Shown here piece after piece: positions 16,716 to 24,454 of a DNA stretch of 53,617 nt. This DNA is from JANLTP01 sp031363055 (GTDB taxonomy: Bacteria; Pseudomonadota; Gammaproteobacteria; Burkholderiales; Burkholderiaceae_E): positions 1-53,617 of the forward strand of contig JANLTP010000257.1 of NCBI GenBank assembly GCA_031363055.1, written 5' to 3'. The translations under genes were made by a program, and so were the position numbers. The notes under the pieces were generated by a model. The model did not search any database, was not told the DNA's origin, and saw only the letters and a list, made by a program, of their open reading frames with translations. Every line of letters begins with the position of its first letter. Position 1 is the first letter of the stretch.

Positions 16716-18898
16716 GTGAGACCTCTGTCTTGCGCTATGAGGCGGCACTGAAGGTGACCGGCCGGGCAATCTTTGCAGCGGAGACGCCGGCTGAGGGCAT
16801 GTTGCATGCTGCGCTGGTCGAAGTTCCGATTGCCTGTGGCGACGTGTTGTCCGTGGACGCTGCGTCCGCCGGCAACTTGGCGGGCTACGCCGGTATGGTG
16901 TCGTATCCAGAGTCGGTCGCATTGGCGCCCTCGCCGGCGACGGCACTGATTCGCGAACGAGTTATTCACTTTGCCAGGCAGCCAGTAGCGCTGGTCGTTG
17001 CGAGCAGCGTGCAGCAGGCCAGGCAAGCTGCCCGCGCCGTGCGTATCGACACGCAAGCGCGCACTGCCGTGACCCACCTGGCTCAGGCGCGGGATACGGC
17101 GTTTGCGCCTGCCTTGGTGGGACGTTTCCCGGCGTCAAGTCAGCGCGGTGATGCCGCATTGGCGCTTGAGCAAGCCGAACTCGTGCTCAGCGACAGCTAT
17201 GAAACCTCAGTCAATAACCATCATCCGATGGAACCGCATGCCGTCGTATGTTGGTGGCAAGGCGGCAAACCGGTGGTCCATACCGCCACTCAGGCCGTCT
17301 TTGGCACTCGTGCGATCATCGCCCATGCCTTTGGAATGCCCGCCGGCGACGTGCGTGTCATTTCACAATATTTAGGCGGCGGGTTTGGCTGCAAAGGCCA
17401 ACTGTGGTGGCCGTGGATGTTTTGGGCGATGCTGGCCGCCAAGGCCACCGGGCGACCGGTGCGATTGGAGTTGTCGCGCGCGCAAATGTTTACGTTGGTC
17501 GGGCGTCGACAGGAGACGCTTCAGGATTTGTCATTGGGGTTCAGTCGCGACGCGCGTTTGACGGGTATCACTCATCACGTCGTCGCACAAACATCCACGC
17601 ACGCCGATTATTCCGATTCCACCGCTGTTTACACGCGTGTGCTCTATGCCTGCTCTGATGTGAGCACAACACATCGCCTGGTGCGCACCAATGAGCCGCA
17701 TCCCGTGCCCATGCGCGCACCCGGCACAGCACCGGGTACCTTCGCGCTGGAATCGGCCATGGACGAAGCGGCCGAGCGCCTGGGTATCGACCCGATTGAG
17801 CTACGGGTGCGCAACTTCGCCGATCATGATCAGGAAACCGGTCGGCCCTGGAGCAGCAACGGCCTGCGCGAATGCTACCGCGTCGGCGCCGAGCGCTTTG
17901 GCTGGTCCAATCGCCCCGCGCGGGCGGCGTCATCAGACGGGCACTGGCGACTCGGCTGGGGCATGGCAAGCACCTTGTATTCGGCCATTCGGCAAGCCTG
18001 CAAGGTTCGGGTTCGATTGCACGCCGATGCCACATTGACGGTTCAGTGCGGCACGCAAGATATGGGGTCGGGAACCTATACCGCACTCGGCCAGATCGTG
18101 GCCGACGCGATGGGCCTTCCGATGTCAAGGATCACCGTCGAGTTAGGTGACACCCACCTGCCCGACGGCCCGTTCTCAGGCGGCTCGCAAGTCACCGCCA
18201 GCATGTTTCCAGCCGCCGCCGACGCGACCGCGCAACTTCGCGCAGCCCTGGCGCGCCTGGTCGTTGCTGATAAGGCGTCGCCACTCTTTGATGATTCGAT
18301 CGATGACCTCGAGTTTCGCGACAGCATGATCCTTAGCCGGACCCATGCGGCGCGCGAGCCGCTCGTCGACGTGTTGGCGCGCCATGCGCCCGGCGGATTG
18401 GAGTTCGAAGGTGCGAGTGCTGCAACCCAGCTCCAAAGCCTGAGCGTCAGTGGTATGGGGTATGGCGCAGTCTTCGTCGAAGTCGGCGTTGATGCGGAAT
18501 TGGGCGAGATTCGCGTGCGTCGCGTCTGCGGCGCCTTTGCGGCCGGCCGCATTCTGAATCCGCTGTTGGCGAAAAGCCAGTACGTCGGCGGTTTGATTGG
18601 TGGCATTGGCATGGCGCTGCACGAACGAACCATCACCGACCACAACACCGGCCGGATCATTGGCGACAGCTTTGTCGATTACCTGATACCGGTACACGCC
18701 GATATGCCGGAGTTTGATATCGCCCTGATCGACGAAGACGACCCCCACCTGGCGGGCGGCATCAAGGGGATTGGCATGTTGGGTACCGCAGGCATCCAAG
18801 CCGCGATCGCCAACGCGGTCTACCATGCGATTGGCAAGCGAATCCGACGGTTACCGATCCGGATCGAGGATGTGATCGGAGGACGAAATCGATGCTGA
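16712..18898 (+). CDS. Aldehyde/xanthine dehydrogenase molybdopterin subunit (PaoC/YagR-like) with Met in place of catalytic Glu
   Basis: This 728-residue Mo-pterin subunit would hydroxylate aldehydes or heterocycles with water. Cofactor motifs are present: TATQAVFGTRAII, QYLGGGFGCKG (about residue 225), PMRAPGTAPGTFALESAMDE (about 335) and QDMGSGTYTALGQIVAD. Near the C-terminus the family motif KGxGExG reads KGIGMLGTAG: codon ATG at 18776-18778 puts Met689 where the active-site glutamate (Glu692 in Escherichia coli PaoC) abstracts the water proton. The rest of that helix (IQAAIANAVYHAIGKRIR) is intact, so this is a substitution and not a local frameshift. Activity is therefore uncertain. No molybdenum-insertion chaperone (XdhC/PaoD) lies next to it. 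Confidence 0.92.
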   Translation: MSETSVLRYEAALKVTGRAIFAAETPAEGMLHAALVEVPIACGDVLSVDAASAGNLAGYAGMVSYPESVALAPSPATALIRERVIHFARQPVALVVASSVQQARQAARAVRIDTQARTAVTHLAQARDTAFAPALVGRFPASSQRGDAALALEQAELVLSDSYETSVNNHHPMEPHAVVCWWQGGKPVVHTATQAVFGTRAIIAHAFGMPAGDVRVISQYLGGGFGCKGQLWWPWMFWAMLAAKATGRPVRLELSRAQMFTLVGRRQETLQDLSLGFSRDARLTGITHHVVAQTSTHADYSDSTAVYTRVLYACSDVSTTHRLVRTNEPHPVPMRAPGTAPGTFALESAMDEAAERLGIDPIELRVRNFADHDQETGRPWSSNGLRECYRVGAERFGWSNRPARAASSDGHWRLGWGMASTLYSAIRQACKVRVRLHADATLTVQCGTQDMGSGTYTALGQIVADAMGLPMSRITVELGDTHLPDGPFSGGSQVTASMFPAAADATAQLRAALARLVVADKASPLFDDSIDDLEFRDSMILSRTHAAREPLVDVLARHAPGGLEFEGASAATQLQSLSVSGMGYGAVFVEVGVDAELGEIRVRRVCGAFAAGRILNPLLAKSQYVGGLIGGIGMALHERTITDHNTGRIIGDSFVDYLIPVHADMPEFDIALIDEDDPHLAGGIKGIGMLGTAGIQAAIANAVYHAIGKRIRRLPIRIEDVIGGRNRC

Positions 18899-18968
18899 CG
18901 CTGCGCTGTGACACGGCGCTGTGAGACGTTGCGGTGCCGCCTAACTATATCCGGCCGGTCAATGAAGC

Positions 18969-19016
18969 GTTTCTTTAGAAACATATATTGTTTTTATCGA
19001 AACATTATGCTACATT
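18969..19016 (+). promoter_or_regulatory. Promoter with two palindromic operators for the toxin-antitoxin pair
   Basis: GTTTC-TTTA-GAAAC (18969-18982) and TGTTT-TTATCG-AAACA (18989-19004) are inverted repeats, and GAAACAT recurs at 18978 and 18999, exactly 21 bp or two helical turns apart. A possible promoter TTGTTT (18988-18993), 17 bp, TACATT (19011-19016) runs through them. This fits cooperative autorepression by the antitoxin or the complex. Confidence 0.6.
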
Positions 19017-19053
19017 AACGACAATCCGGTAATCGTCATCAAGGGGCGTAGAA

Positions 19054-19455
19054 ATGGCAGCAGCGCTACGGCCTTCAAGTCATAGCCCGGTCCCGCAAGA
19101 CCGAGGCGCCTTAGCCAAAATGGTGATGACGCTGCTGGATCATTGGAAGTTATCCACTGAAGATCAGGCGGCCTTGCTAGGGATTGCGGCGAGTAACCGT
19201 GCGGCGTTGACGCGTTATCGCAAGGGCGAGCCGATTGGCACGAGCCGGGACCAATACGAGCGCGTCGGTCACCTGTTGGGCATTCACAAGAATCTGCGAC
19301 TGCTATTTCCCCAGAATCGAGATTTGGCATACCGTTGGATGTCGACCCGGAACAAGGCGTTCGACAACCGTGCTCCGGTGGAAGTCGTGGACGAATGGGG
19401 ATTCGCCGGTCTGCTTATGGTGCGCGCTTATCTGGATCGCGCGCGTGGGGTCTGA
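19054..19455 (+). CDS. Antitoxin, Xre/MbcA/ParS (DUF2384) family
   Basis: This 133-residue antitoxin of a type II module has an N-terminal Xre-like helix-turn-helix (LSTEDQAALLGIAASNRAAL, about residues 32-52) and a C-terminal toxin-binding region with the family pattern RVGHLLGIHKNLRLLFPQNR ... AYRWMSTRNKAFDNRAPVEV. It should bind and neutralise the RES toxin encoded 6 bp downstream and repress the shared promoter. AGGGG seven bases before the ATG sets the start. Confidence 0.93.
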   Translation: MAAALRPSSHSPVPQDRGALAKMVMTLLDHWKLSTEDQAALLGIAASNRAALTRYRKGEPIGTSRDQYERVGHLLGIHKNLRLLFPQNRDLAYRWMSTRNKAFDNRAPVEVVDEWGFAGLLMVRAYLDRARGV

Positions 19456-19461
19456 CGACCC

Positions 19462-20181
19462 GTGTTTGATGACTTGTTGTTCTCACAAGTTTCGTTGTCC
19501 GATGTTCATCGCGATGTCCTTCGGAACATCGTCTCCATTCGCACGTCACAGAACCTGTTCGATGACCTGAGCGACAACCCGGACGACTGGGTGCGAGCAC
19601 AGCACCTCGAGGACGAAGTCAAGCCACCACCGTACCAGTCCAGAACCCCGGTGATCCACCGGCCATTCGAAGACGCCAAATGGTTCAGTGTCATTGATTG
19701 GCCCTTCAAACACTGGCAGGCCAGCCGATTCTCGGATGGATCATTCGGCGTCTGGTATGGCGGCGATTCGGTTGCGACCACCGCATACGAAACCGCGTAC
19801 CACTGGTTCAGCGGGTTGCTCGCCGACGCCGGTTACGACACCGAGCGTGTGATCGGCGAGCGCAAGGTGTATGCAGTCGCCTGTGATGCCGCCTTGTTGG
19901 ATTTTCGCCCATTGATCAAGAAACATGCCGCGTTGACACACAAGACAGACTATCGCTACACGCAGTCGGTGGGCGCAAGGCTGCATCGGGAAGGGCATCC
20001 GGGATTGATCACAGCATCGGCGCGCCATGCGCCCGGGCACAACTATGTCGTTCTGAATCCCGACGTACTCTCGAACCCACGAGACCATTGCCAATTGACC
20101 TATCGGCTCGAGGGCGATCGTATCGTTATCGAGCAACAGGCCGGCACTACCTGGATGGAAATTCTCACGGCTTCGCTTTGA
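19462..20181 (+). CDS. RES-domain toxin (NAD+-degrading type)
   Basis: This 239-residue toxin starts with GTG six bases after the antitoxin stop. About 85 residues precede the RES fold, which begins near HWQASRFSDGSFGVWYGGDS. The conserved residues are present: Arg89, Tyr99, Glu110 (TTAYETAYHW) and Ser186 in GLITASARHA. Characterised RES toxins (MbcT, ParT and relatives) consume NAD+ or ADP-ribosylate a host enzyme. This one is longer than the usual 150-190 residues owing to its N-terminal part. Ends 54 bp from the convergent proB gene. Confidence 0.92.
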   Translation: MFDDLLFSQVSLSDVHRDVLRNIVSIRTSQNLFDDLSDNPDDWVRAQHLEDEVKPPPYQSRTPVIHRPFEDAKWFSVIDWPFKHWQASRFSDGSFGVWYGGDSVATTAYETAYHWFSGLLADAGYDTERVIGERKVYAVACDAALLDFRPLIKKHAALTHKTDYRYTQSVGARLHREGHPGLITASARHAPGHNYVVLNPDVLSNPRDHCQLTYRLEGDRIVIEQQAGTTWMEILTASL

Positions 20182-20235
20182 CAAGCGGATGCCGGGTCGA
20201 CTGAATCCGTGAGACGTTGGTGCTGGATTGTGCCT

Positions 20236-21363
20236 TCAACGCAAAACCAGATTATCCCTATGCACAAGTTCCGGCGATTGGGTGTAGCCAAGAATCGATT
20301 CGATCTCGGACGAAGGTTTGCGCATGATTCGGCGGGCGTCGGATGATGAATAGTTGCTCAGGCCGCGAGCGACTTCAGTGCCGTCAATATCGAGGCAGCC
20401 GATCACATCACCGCGCTCGAACTCACCGATGATTTCGACAACGCCAATCGGCAATAAACTTTTGCCGTCGAGAGTCAGCGCTCGCGTTGCGCCGGCATCC
20501 AGCCTGACCTTGCCGCGCAGTTGTATGTGATCGGCCAACCACTGCTTGCGTGCCGCAATGCGCGGCATTTGCGCCGTGAATTGAGTGCCAACGAACTCGC
20601 CTTGTGCGAGCCGGATCAACACATCGGCTTCGCGGCCGGACGCCACCACCGTGTGTGCGCCACCACTGGCTGCGCGCTTGGCGGCCAGCACCTTGGTGAT
20701 CATGCCGCCCTTCGAGATCGCGCTGCCGACGCCGCTGGCCATCTGCTCGAGTGCCGGGTCACCGGCCACCACTTGCGCCAGGAACTGAGCGTTGGTGTCG
20801 CGACGTGGGTCAGCGGTATACAGACCGCGCTGGTCAGTCAGAATAATCAGCGCGTCGGCATCGATCAAGTTCGCGACCAGCGCGCCGAGCGTATCGTTAT
20901 CGCCGAATTTGATTTCATCGGTCACGACCGTGTCGTTTTCATTGATGACCGGCACCACTTTCAGATCCAGCAAGGTCACCAAGGTTGAGCGTGCATTCAG
21001 ATAACGGGTGCGATCGGCGAGATCTTCATGAGTCAATAAAACTTGCGCCGTCTGCAGCGCGTGTTCGCGAAAACAGGTCTCATACATTTGTGCGAGACCC
21101 ATTTGTCCGACCGCAGCAGCGGCCTGCAACTGGTTCATTTCGCTAGGCCGCTGGTTCCAGCCCAGGCGTTGCATGCCTTCGGCCACTGCACCTGAGGTCA
21201 CGACGACCACCTGTTTGCCGAGCGAGCGCAAGTGTGCAATTTGCCGACCCCAATTGGCAATCGCATCGCGATCGAGACCTCGACCGTCGTTGGTCACGAG
21301 AGTCGAACCCACCTTGATCACCAGCCGGCGTGCTGGCTCTATGACGGATCGTTGCGTGGACAT
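20236..21363 (-). CDS. proB: Glutamate 5-kinase
   Basis: This enzyme catalyses the ATP-dependent phosphorylation of L-glutamate, first step of proline synthesis, in the cytoplasm. The 375-residue protein has the amino-acid kinase domain (LVIKVGSTLVTNDGRGLD near residue 14, VTSGAVAEGMQRLG, VINENDTVVTDEIKFGDNDT) and a C-terminal PUA domain (GKSLLPIGVVEIIGEFERGD) as in full-length ProB. ATG 21363 was chosen because it leaves the usual short lead. It lies 11 bp after obgE in the same direction, the standard betaproteobacterial order. Confidence 0.96.
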   Translation of the reverse strand: MSTQRSVIEPARRLVIKVGSTLVTNDGRGLDRDAIANWGRQIAHLRSLGKQVVVVTSGAVAEGMQRLGWNQRPSEMNQLQAAAAVGQMGLAQMYETCFREHALQTAQVLLTHEDLADRTRYLNARSTLVTLLDLKVVPVINENDTVVTDEIKFGDNDTLGALVANLIDADALIILTDQRGLYTADPRRDTNAQFLAQVVAGDPALEQMASGVGSAISKGGMITKVLAAKRAASGGAHTVVASGREADVLIRLAQGEFVGTQFTAQMPRIAARKQWLADHIQLRGKVRLDAGATRALTLDGKSLLPIGVVEIIGEFERGDVIGCLDIDGTEVARGLSNYSSSDARRIMRKPSSEIESILGYTQSPELVHRDNLVLR

Positions 21364-21374
21364 GGTGTGATCGG

Positions 21375-22457
21375 TTAACCAGGCAATTCCTGCATGCGAA
21401 CATCGAACTCCGGATGTTCGGCCTCGCGAACCGTTGCCAGGTAATCGTAGATCGACAGACACAAGTGCTCACAGCCATCGCGCGTCAACCCGGAAATGGC
21501 GAATACCCGCTCGATCGGCAGGGCACTTTTGCCACGGCCGCGCAGCTTCTTCACAAACGCATCGATGCGCGGCTTACGTTCTTCGGGCGCAATCATGTCG
21601 ATCTTGTTGAGCACCAGCCAACGTGGCTTGGCGGCCAACTCCGGATCGTATTTGGCGAGTTCCTTGAGGATGGCGCGGGCATCACGCACTGGATCGGCGG
21701 TGTCGTCGAGCGGCGCCAGATCAACCATATGCAACAGCAAGCGCGAACGCTGCAAGTGCCGCAAGAACTGATGGCCCAGGCCCGCGCCTTCCGAGGCACC
21801 TTCGATAAGCCCCGGAATATCGGCCATGACAAAACTTTTCTCGGGCGCGACGCGCACGACGCCCAGATTCGGATGCAAGGTTGTAAATGGATAGTCGGCG
21901 ATTTTTGGACGGGCGTTGCTGACCGCCGAGATCAAGGTCGACTTGCCGGCATTCGGCATACCGAGCAACCCGACATCGGCCAATACCTTCAGCTCGAAGC
22001 GCAAGCGCCGGGCCTGACCCGGCCAGCCAGGCGTTTTCTGCCGAGGCGCCCGGTTGGTACTCGACTTGTAGTGAATGTTGCCGAAGCCACCGTCGCCGCC
22101 CTTGGCCAGCAACAGCTTTTGATCGTGTTCGGTCAGATCGGCAAACAGCTCTTCGGTTTCTTCATCGAATATCTGTGTGCCAACCGGCACCCGCAAAACG
22201 ATGTCGTCAGCGCCGGCGCCATACCGGTCCGAGCCAGCACCGCGCTCACCATTTCGGGCAACGAATTTTCGCTGGTAGCGATAATCGACCAGCGTATTGA
22301 TATTGCGATCGGCGAGCGCGAACACACTGCCGCCGCGACCGCCGTCACCGCCATCCGGGCCTCCGAACGGGATGAACTTTTCACGCCGAAACGACGACGC
22401 GCCCGGCCCGCCATCGCCGGCCGTGACTTCTATACGCGCTTCATCGATAAATTTCAT
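21375..22457 (-). CDS. obgE: Obg family GTPase
   Basis: This 360-residue ribosome-associated GTPase is involved in 50S assembly and stress control. The glycine-rich Obg domain occupies residues 1-158 (MKFIDEARIEVTAGDGGPGA, GGPDGGDGGRGGSV). The G domain follows with G1 GMPNAGKST, G3 DIPG and G4 NKID; the C-terminal tail is short. It follows rpmA but is separated from it by a strong intrinsic terminator, so part of its expression must come from read-through or its own promoter. The leader contains a 16-bp imperfect duplication (CTCGATAAT at two positions, 22466 and 22481). Confidence 0.97.
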   Translation of the reverse strand: MKFIDEARIEVTAGDGGPGASSFRREKFIPFGGPDGGDGGRGGSVFALADRNINTLVDYRYQRKFVARNGERGAGSDRYGAGADDIVLRVPVGTQIFDEETEELFADLTEHDQKLLLAKGGDGGFGNIHYKSSTNRAPRQKTPGWPGQARRLRFELKVLADVGLLGMPNAGKSTLISAVSNARPKIADYPFTTLHPNLGVVRVAPEKSFVMADIPGLIEGASEGAGLGHQFLRHLQRSRLLLHMVDLAPLDDTADPVRDARAILKELAKYDPELAAKPRWLVLNKIDMIAPEERKPRIDAFVKKLRGRGKSALPIERVFAISGLTRDGCEHLCLSIYDYLATVREAEHPEFDVRMQELPG

Positions 22458-22490
22458 GCGGTGGCTCGATAATGCTGTGACTCGATAATT

Positions 22491-22513
22491 AAAAAGCCCC
22501 GCAAGGCGGGGCT
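22491..22513 (-). terminator. Intrinsic terminator after rpmA
   Basis: On the minus strand the perfect stem AGCCCCGC/GCGGGGCT (22506-22513 with 22495-22502, loop CTT) is followed directly by TTTTT. It would end rplU-rpmA transcripts before obgE. Confidence 0.9.
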
Positions 22514-22590
22514 CTGAAGGACTGCGCGAAGCGATTGGAACTTACCAACCAAAGGCCGCTTCGAAGCGCAGATTCTGCCGCATCCTTCAG
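22514..22590 (-). ncRNA. Structured 3' element after rpmA, candidate 3'UTR-derived RNA
   Basis: The 77 bases between the rpmA stop codon and the terminator fold into one long minus-strand hairpin. The outer stem is CTGAAGGA/TCCTTCAG, then CTGCGC/GCGCAG, then GAAGCG/CGCTTC, with a small TTGG/CCAA stem in the apex. Asymmetric bulges of 11 and 3 bases lie on the 5' side. Together with the terminator it would make an RNA of about 100 nt. I know of no described family with this shape; the function is unknown. Confidence 0.5.
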
Positions 22591-22591
22591 C

Positions 22592-22855
22592 TTACTGAAC
22601 CAGCGGCTCGATTGAAACCGTTTGGCGGCGCAATGCACCCTTGACCGCAAACCGTACCGTGCCGTCGACCCTCGCGTACAGGGTGTGATCCTTGCCGCGT
22701 CCGACGTTCATGCCTTCGTGAAACGGCGTGCCGCGTTGCCGAACAATGATCGAGCCAGCCGAGACAACTTCACCACCGTAGGCCTTGACGCCCAACATCT
22801 TGGGTTGAGAATCGCGCCCATTTCGCGTCGCGCCGCCGCCTTTTTTCTGTGCCAT
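22592..22855 (-). CDS. rpmA: 50S ribosomal protein L27
   Basis: This 87-residue large-subunit protein near the peptidyl transferase centre begins MAQKKGGGATRNGRDSQPK and contains the family signature FHEGMNVGRGKDHTLYA (variant of HPGxNVGxGxDHTLFA). It has a normal length and normal start, 15 bp after rplU. It is directly followed by a structured 3' element and terminator. Confidence 0.98.
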   Translation of the reverse strand: MAQKKGGGATRNGRDSQPKMLGVKAYGGEVVSAGSIIVRQRGTPFHEGMNVGRGKDHTLYARVDGTVRFAVKGALRRQTVSIEPLVQ

Positions 22856-22870
22856 GTCTAATTCTCCAAT

Positions 22871-23485
22871 TTACTTGCGAACGCCGCCGTCGAGCAACTC
22901 GGTCAGCGTCTTGAATTCATCCCATTTACCAGCCGCGCACAGCGTCGCTTGTTCGGGCCAGGTGCCCGGATTGTGCGAAGCGAATCGCGGACCGGATGCC
23001 TTGAGCAACTCGGTCAATCGCTCCACCGAGGTTTCGGCCAGTTGCGCAAAGGTGCGGATACCGGCTGCCGCCAGAATCTGCGCGATTTTCGGACCAATAC
23101 CTTCGATGATTTCGAGGTCGTCGGCCTTGGCAGCCACCACAATCGCCGGCACAGTGGCCGAGGTCTCACCCATGGCTGAAGCAATTTTACCGATGAACAG
23201 TTCGGTATAGTTTTGCCGATGGCCTTGCGACTTCTTGTAGTGCTTGCGACGCCGCATCTTGAAGATGCGCACCTTGTCGTGCCGACCGTGAGACAGAATC
23301 GTCGCCGAAACACTTGCACCAGCTACCAGAGGCGAGCCAAGACTTAAAGTCTCGCCGCTGCCTACTGCCAGGACGTGGTCAATGGTGATTTCAGCTCCAA
23401 CTTCCGACGGTATCTGTTCTACTTTAATTTTTTCGCCAACAGCAACTTTATATTGTTTGCCGCCGGTTTTTATGACCGCGTACAT
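22871..23485 (-). CDS. rplU: 50S ribosomal protein L21 with C-terminal helix-hairpin-helix extension
   Basis: Residues 1-103 are a standard L21 (MYAVIKTGGKQYKVAVGEKI, KMRRRKHYKKSQGHRQNYTE). The protein then runs on to 204 residues. The extension contains DDLEIIEGIGPKIAQILAAA, a helix-hairpin-helix-like motif, and a second half (FASHNPGTWPEQATLCAAGK WDEF region) like domains fused to L21 in some alphaproteobacteria and Bacteroidetes. A plain betaproteobacterial L21 stops near residue 103. GGAAGG precedes the ATG, and a good promoter lies 42 bp upstream. Confidence 0.95.
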   Translation of the reverse strand: MYAVIKTGGKQYKVAVGEKIKVEQIPSEVGAEITIDHVLAVGSGETLSLGSPLVAGASVSATILSHGRHDKVRIFKMRRRKHYKKSQGHRQNYTELFIGKIASAMGETSATVPAIVVAAKADDLEIIEGIGPKIAQILAAAGIRTFAQLAETSVERLTELLKASGPRFASHNPGTWPEQATLCAAGKWDEFKTLTELLDGGVRK

Positions 23486-23526
23486 GGGAACCTTCCAAAG
23501 AGCATAAAGAAATTCGAGAACCCTCG

Positions 23527-23555
23527 ATTCTACTGTGAGGCCGACCTATGGTCAA
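23527..23555 (-). promoter_or_regulatory. Sigma-70 promoter of rplU-rpmA
   Basis: Read on the minus strand, TTGACC (23550-23555), a 17-bp spacer and TAGAAT (23527-23532). The start of transcription should fall near 23520, giving a leader of about 35 bases to the rplU ATG. Confidence 0.75.
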
Positions 23556-23580
23556 ACTTCGCGAAAGGTCCGGGTGTGTT

Positions 23581-23620
23581 GATTCACGCGGATTCACGCG
23601 GATTCACGCGGATTCACGCG
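23581..23620 (+). repeat. Perfect 10-bp tandem repeat, four copies
   Basis: GATTCACGCG occurs four times without a mismatch, with diverged half copies up to about 23646. It lies 25 bp upstream of the rplU -35 box and 110 bp before the protease gene. The 10-bp period places each copy on nearly the same face of the helix. Confidence 0.95.
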
Positions 23621-23728
23621 AATCCATGCCGATCGATGCGGATTGATACTGCTTGACGCTGGGAGCCTCGGCGTGGCCGTCAGTCGGGAACTTCGCGCTG
23701 AAAACCGCCGAAGACGCGAAGATCTTGA

Positions 23729-24448
23729 ATGCCCGCCCTCAAACGCCCTCGCCGTTCCTGCCCGTTGACCAGCCCGAATCGCAGAACCTTCGTCGAACAG
23801 ACCATTGCGGCGCTACTAATCCTCTCGGCGGGCCCCGCCGCCTATGCGCAAGCCATTGATTTACAGGGCATATTGCCCGGCGGCAAGGCAGTGGTTTCGG
23901 TCGCCGGCGGTGCCCCGAGGATTGTCCAGAGCGGCGCTCTGGTCGATGGCGCGAAAATTATCACGGTCGAGGCGAATTCAATTTGGGTAGAAGCTGCGGG
24001 CAAAAAATTCCGGATTGATTTAGGCGCCGGGCCGATGCGTCTGCCGGCCGGCGGCACTGGCAATTCGGGGGGATCGGGTGCCGGTCGAGTGGTCCTGATG
24101 GCCGATTCCCGCGGCCACTATGTGACCACAGGTTTCGTCAACAACAAGCCGCAGCAGTTTTTGGTGGACACGGGCGCCTCAATTGTCGCAATCTCGAGAG
24201 CCGACGCACTGCGCCTTGGATTAAATCTCGCCAATGGCCGAACCGTTCAAGCCAACACCGCCAACGGTCCAGCATACGGCACCGCGATTCGCATCGACAG
24301 TCTGCGAATTGGCGAAATCACCGCCAACAATGTCGAGACCTGGGTGCTCGACGACTTGGCAGGCCCGGCGCTGTTGGGCATGACCTTCCTGAGCCGAACC
24401 GCGATGCAGCAGGAAGGCGGCAGTCTGACCTTGGTCAAGCGCTACTGA
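23729..24448 (+). CDS. Retropepsin-like aspartic protease, exported
   Basis: This 239-residue protein has an N-terminal hydrophobic stretch (QTIAALLILSAGPAAYAQ) that looks like a Sec signal after a basic start. The C-terminal half is a single retroviral-type aspartic protease domain with active site FLVDTGASIVAIS (around residue 147) and the closing motif ALLGMTFLSR, matching the TIGR02281 clan AA family common in proteobacteria. It should act as a homodimer. The signal region could also begin at a later codon. The gene ends 6 bp from the convergent VOC gene. Confidence 0.87.
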   Translation: MPALKRPRRSCPLTSPNRRTFVEQTIAALLILSAGPAAYAQAIDLQGILPGGKAVVSVAGGAPRIVQSGALVDGAKIITVEANSIWVEAAGKKFRIDLGAGPMRLPAGGTGNSGGSGAGRVVLMADSRGHYVTTGFVNNKPQQFLVDTGASIVAISRADALRLGLNLANGRTVQANTANGPAYGTAIRIDSLRIGEITANNVETWVLDDLAGPALLGMTFLSRTAMQQEGGSLTLVKRY

Positions 24449-24454
24449 AAAACG

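Noticed and set aside
21414..22472. 352-codon plus-strand ORF opposite obgE
   Set aside because: Exact antisense of obgE, frame produced by its codon bias; no family match.
23581..23620. Possible CRISPR or iteron origin from the 10-bp repeats
   Set aside because: No spacers, no cas or replication gene nearby, unit too short for CRISPR and no dnaA boxes seen.
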